NCBI GenBank assembly: GCA_005801395.1
Contig: SYDV01000215.1
Coordinates: 1-15,454 of the forward strand
Direction: 5' to 3'
DNA from: Planctomycetia bacterium
GTDB lineage: Bacteria > Planctomycetota > UBA11346
DNA length: 15,454 nucleotides
Positions within the stretch are counted from its first letter, which is position 1, and each line of letters begins with the position of its first letter. Shown one piece after another: positions 15,083 to 15,454 of the stretch. The notes beneath the pieces are model-generated. The model made no database searches and was not told the DNA's origin. It was given only the letters and a program-made list of their open reading frames with translations. The position numbers and the translations under genes are program-made.

Positions 15083-15454
15083 ATGGCCCGCAGTCTCTTT
15101 ACCTCTGAATCCGTCTCCATGGGGCACCCCGATAAGGTGTCCGATCAGATCAGCGATGCGATCCTTGACGCCTTCTTGGCGCAGGACCCCCGCAGTCGCG
15201 TGGCCTGTGAGACCTTAGTGACCACCGGACAGGTCGTCGTCGCTGGCGAAATCACCTCAAAGGGTGTGATTGACGCAAACGATATTGTGCGTCGTACGCT
15301 GCGTGAAATTGGCTACGACCAACCTGGTATTGGTTTCGACGCAGATAGCTGCGGCGTGATGATTGCCATTCATAAACAATCTCCCGATATCGCGATGGGC
15401 GTTGATGAAAGTAAAAATAAAGAACAAGGCGCTGGCGACCAAGGCCTGATGTTC
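15083..15454 (+). CDS. metK: S-adenosylmethionine synthetase, N-terminal part (cut by window end)
   Basis: MetK makes S-adenosylmethionine from methionine and ATP, the main methyl donor of the cell. The first 124 codons are open to the window edge; a full enzyme is about 380-400 residues, so roughly two thirds lie outside. Clear signatures are [13 protein letters not shown] (residues 6-18), with the ATP-contacting His15 and metal-binding Asp17, [15 protein letters not shown] (43-57), GFDADSCGV (84-92), [12 protein letters not shown] (99-110) and GAGDQGLMF (116-124). The start is fixed by the AAGGA site and by the normal family N-terminus. It lies 90 bp after the small membrane protein gene, in a pyrimidine-rich spacer in which I see no SAM riboswitch. 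Confidence 0.97.
   Translation, partial: MARSLFTSESVSMGHPDKVSDQISDAILDAFLAQDPRSRVACETLVTTGQVVVAGEITSKGVIDANDIVRRTLREIGYDQPGIGFDADSCGVMIAIHKQSPDIAMGVDESKNKEQGAGDQGLMF

Overview
The window comes from a Gram-negative bacterium that makes Kdo-containing LPS. It carries two Kdo genes (kdsA, waaA), an O-antigen-type lipid-linked polysaccharide flippase, and a SPOR-domain protein of the sort that binds peptidoglycan. Several details point to the PVC superphylum, most likely Planctomycetota: WaaA reads GGQNMLEP where enterobacteria have GGHN, a GYF_2/DUF4339-like domain is present, CoaC is a stand-alone protein, and several starts lack a clear Shine-Dalgarno sequence. This placement is inferred from remembered family features, not from a search.

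Left edge (1-1511, + strand): an AT-rich gene for a MOP-superfamily flippase. It is probably the last gene of a polysaccharide cluster that continues to the left. It converges on the next block with only 27 bp between stop codons.

Minus-strand block (9123 down to 1539): three genes read as one probable operon. In order they are a single-pass membrane protein with a C-terminal SPOR-like domain, a secreted HEAT-repeat-like protein (4-bp ATGA overlap with the first), and, after a 203-bp gap rich in inverted repeats, a 1686-residue protein. That last protein joins an N-terminal GYF_2-like domain, about 1000 residues of coiled coil, one membrane segment and a periplasmic HlyD/membrane-fusion domain. 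I know of no named system with this combination, and it is the most interesting part of the window. A reasonable hypothesis is an envelope-spanning structural or export assembly.

Plus-strand block (9265-15454): kdsA (Kdo-8-phosphate synthase, metal-dependent type), a secreted beta-propeller-like protein of unknown role, coaC (phosphopantothenoylcysteine decarboxylase), waaA (Kdo transferase; its start overlaps the coaC stop by one base), a small four-helix membrane protein, and the first 124 codons of metK (S-adenosylmethionine synthetase), cut by the window end. kdsA makes the Kdo precursor and waaA attaches Kdo to lipid A. coaC and metK are cofactor housekeeping genes.

I see no tRNA, rRNA, CRISPR array, insertion sequence or phage gene. 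No stretch longer than 300 bp lacks a gene.
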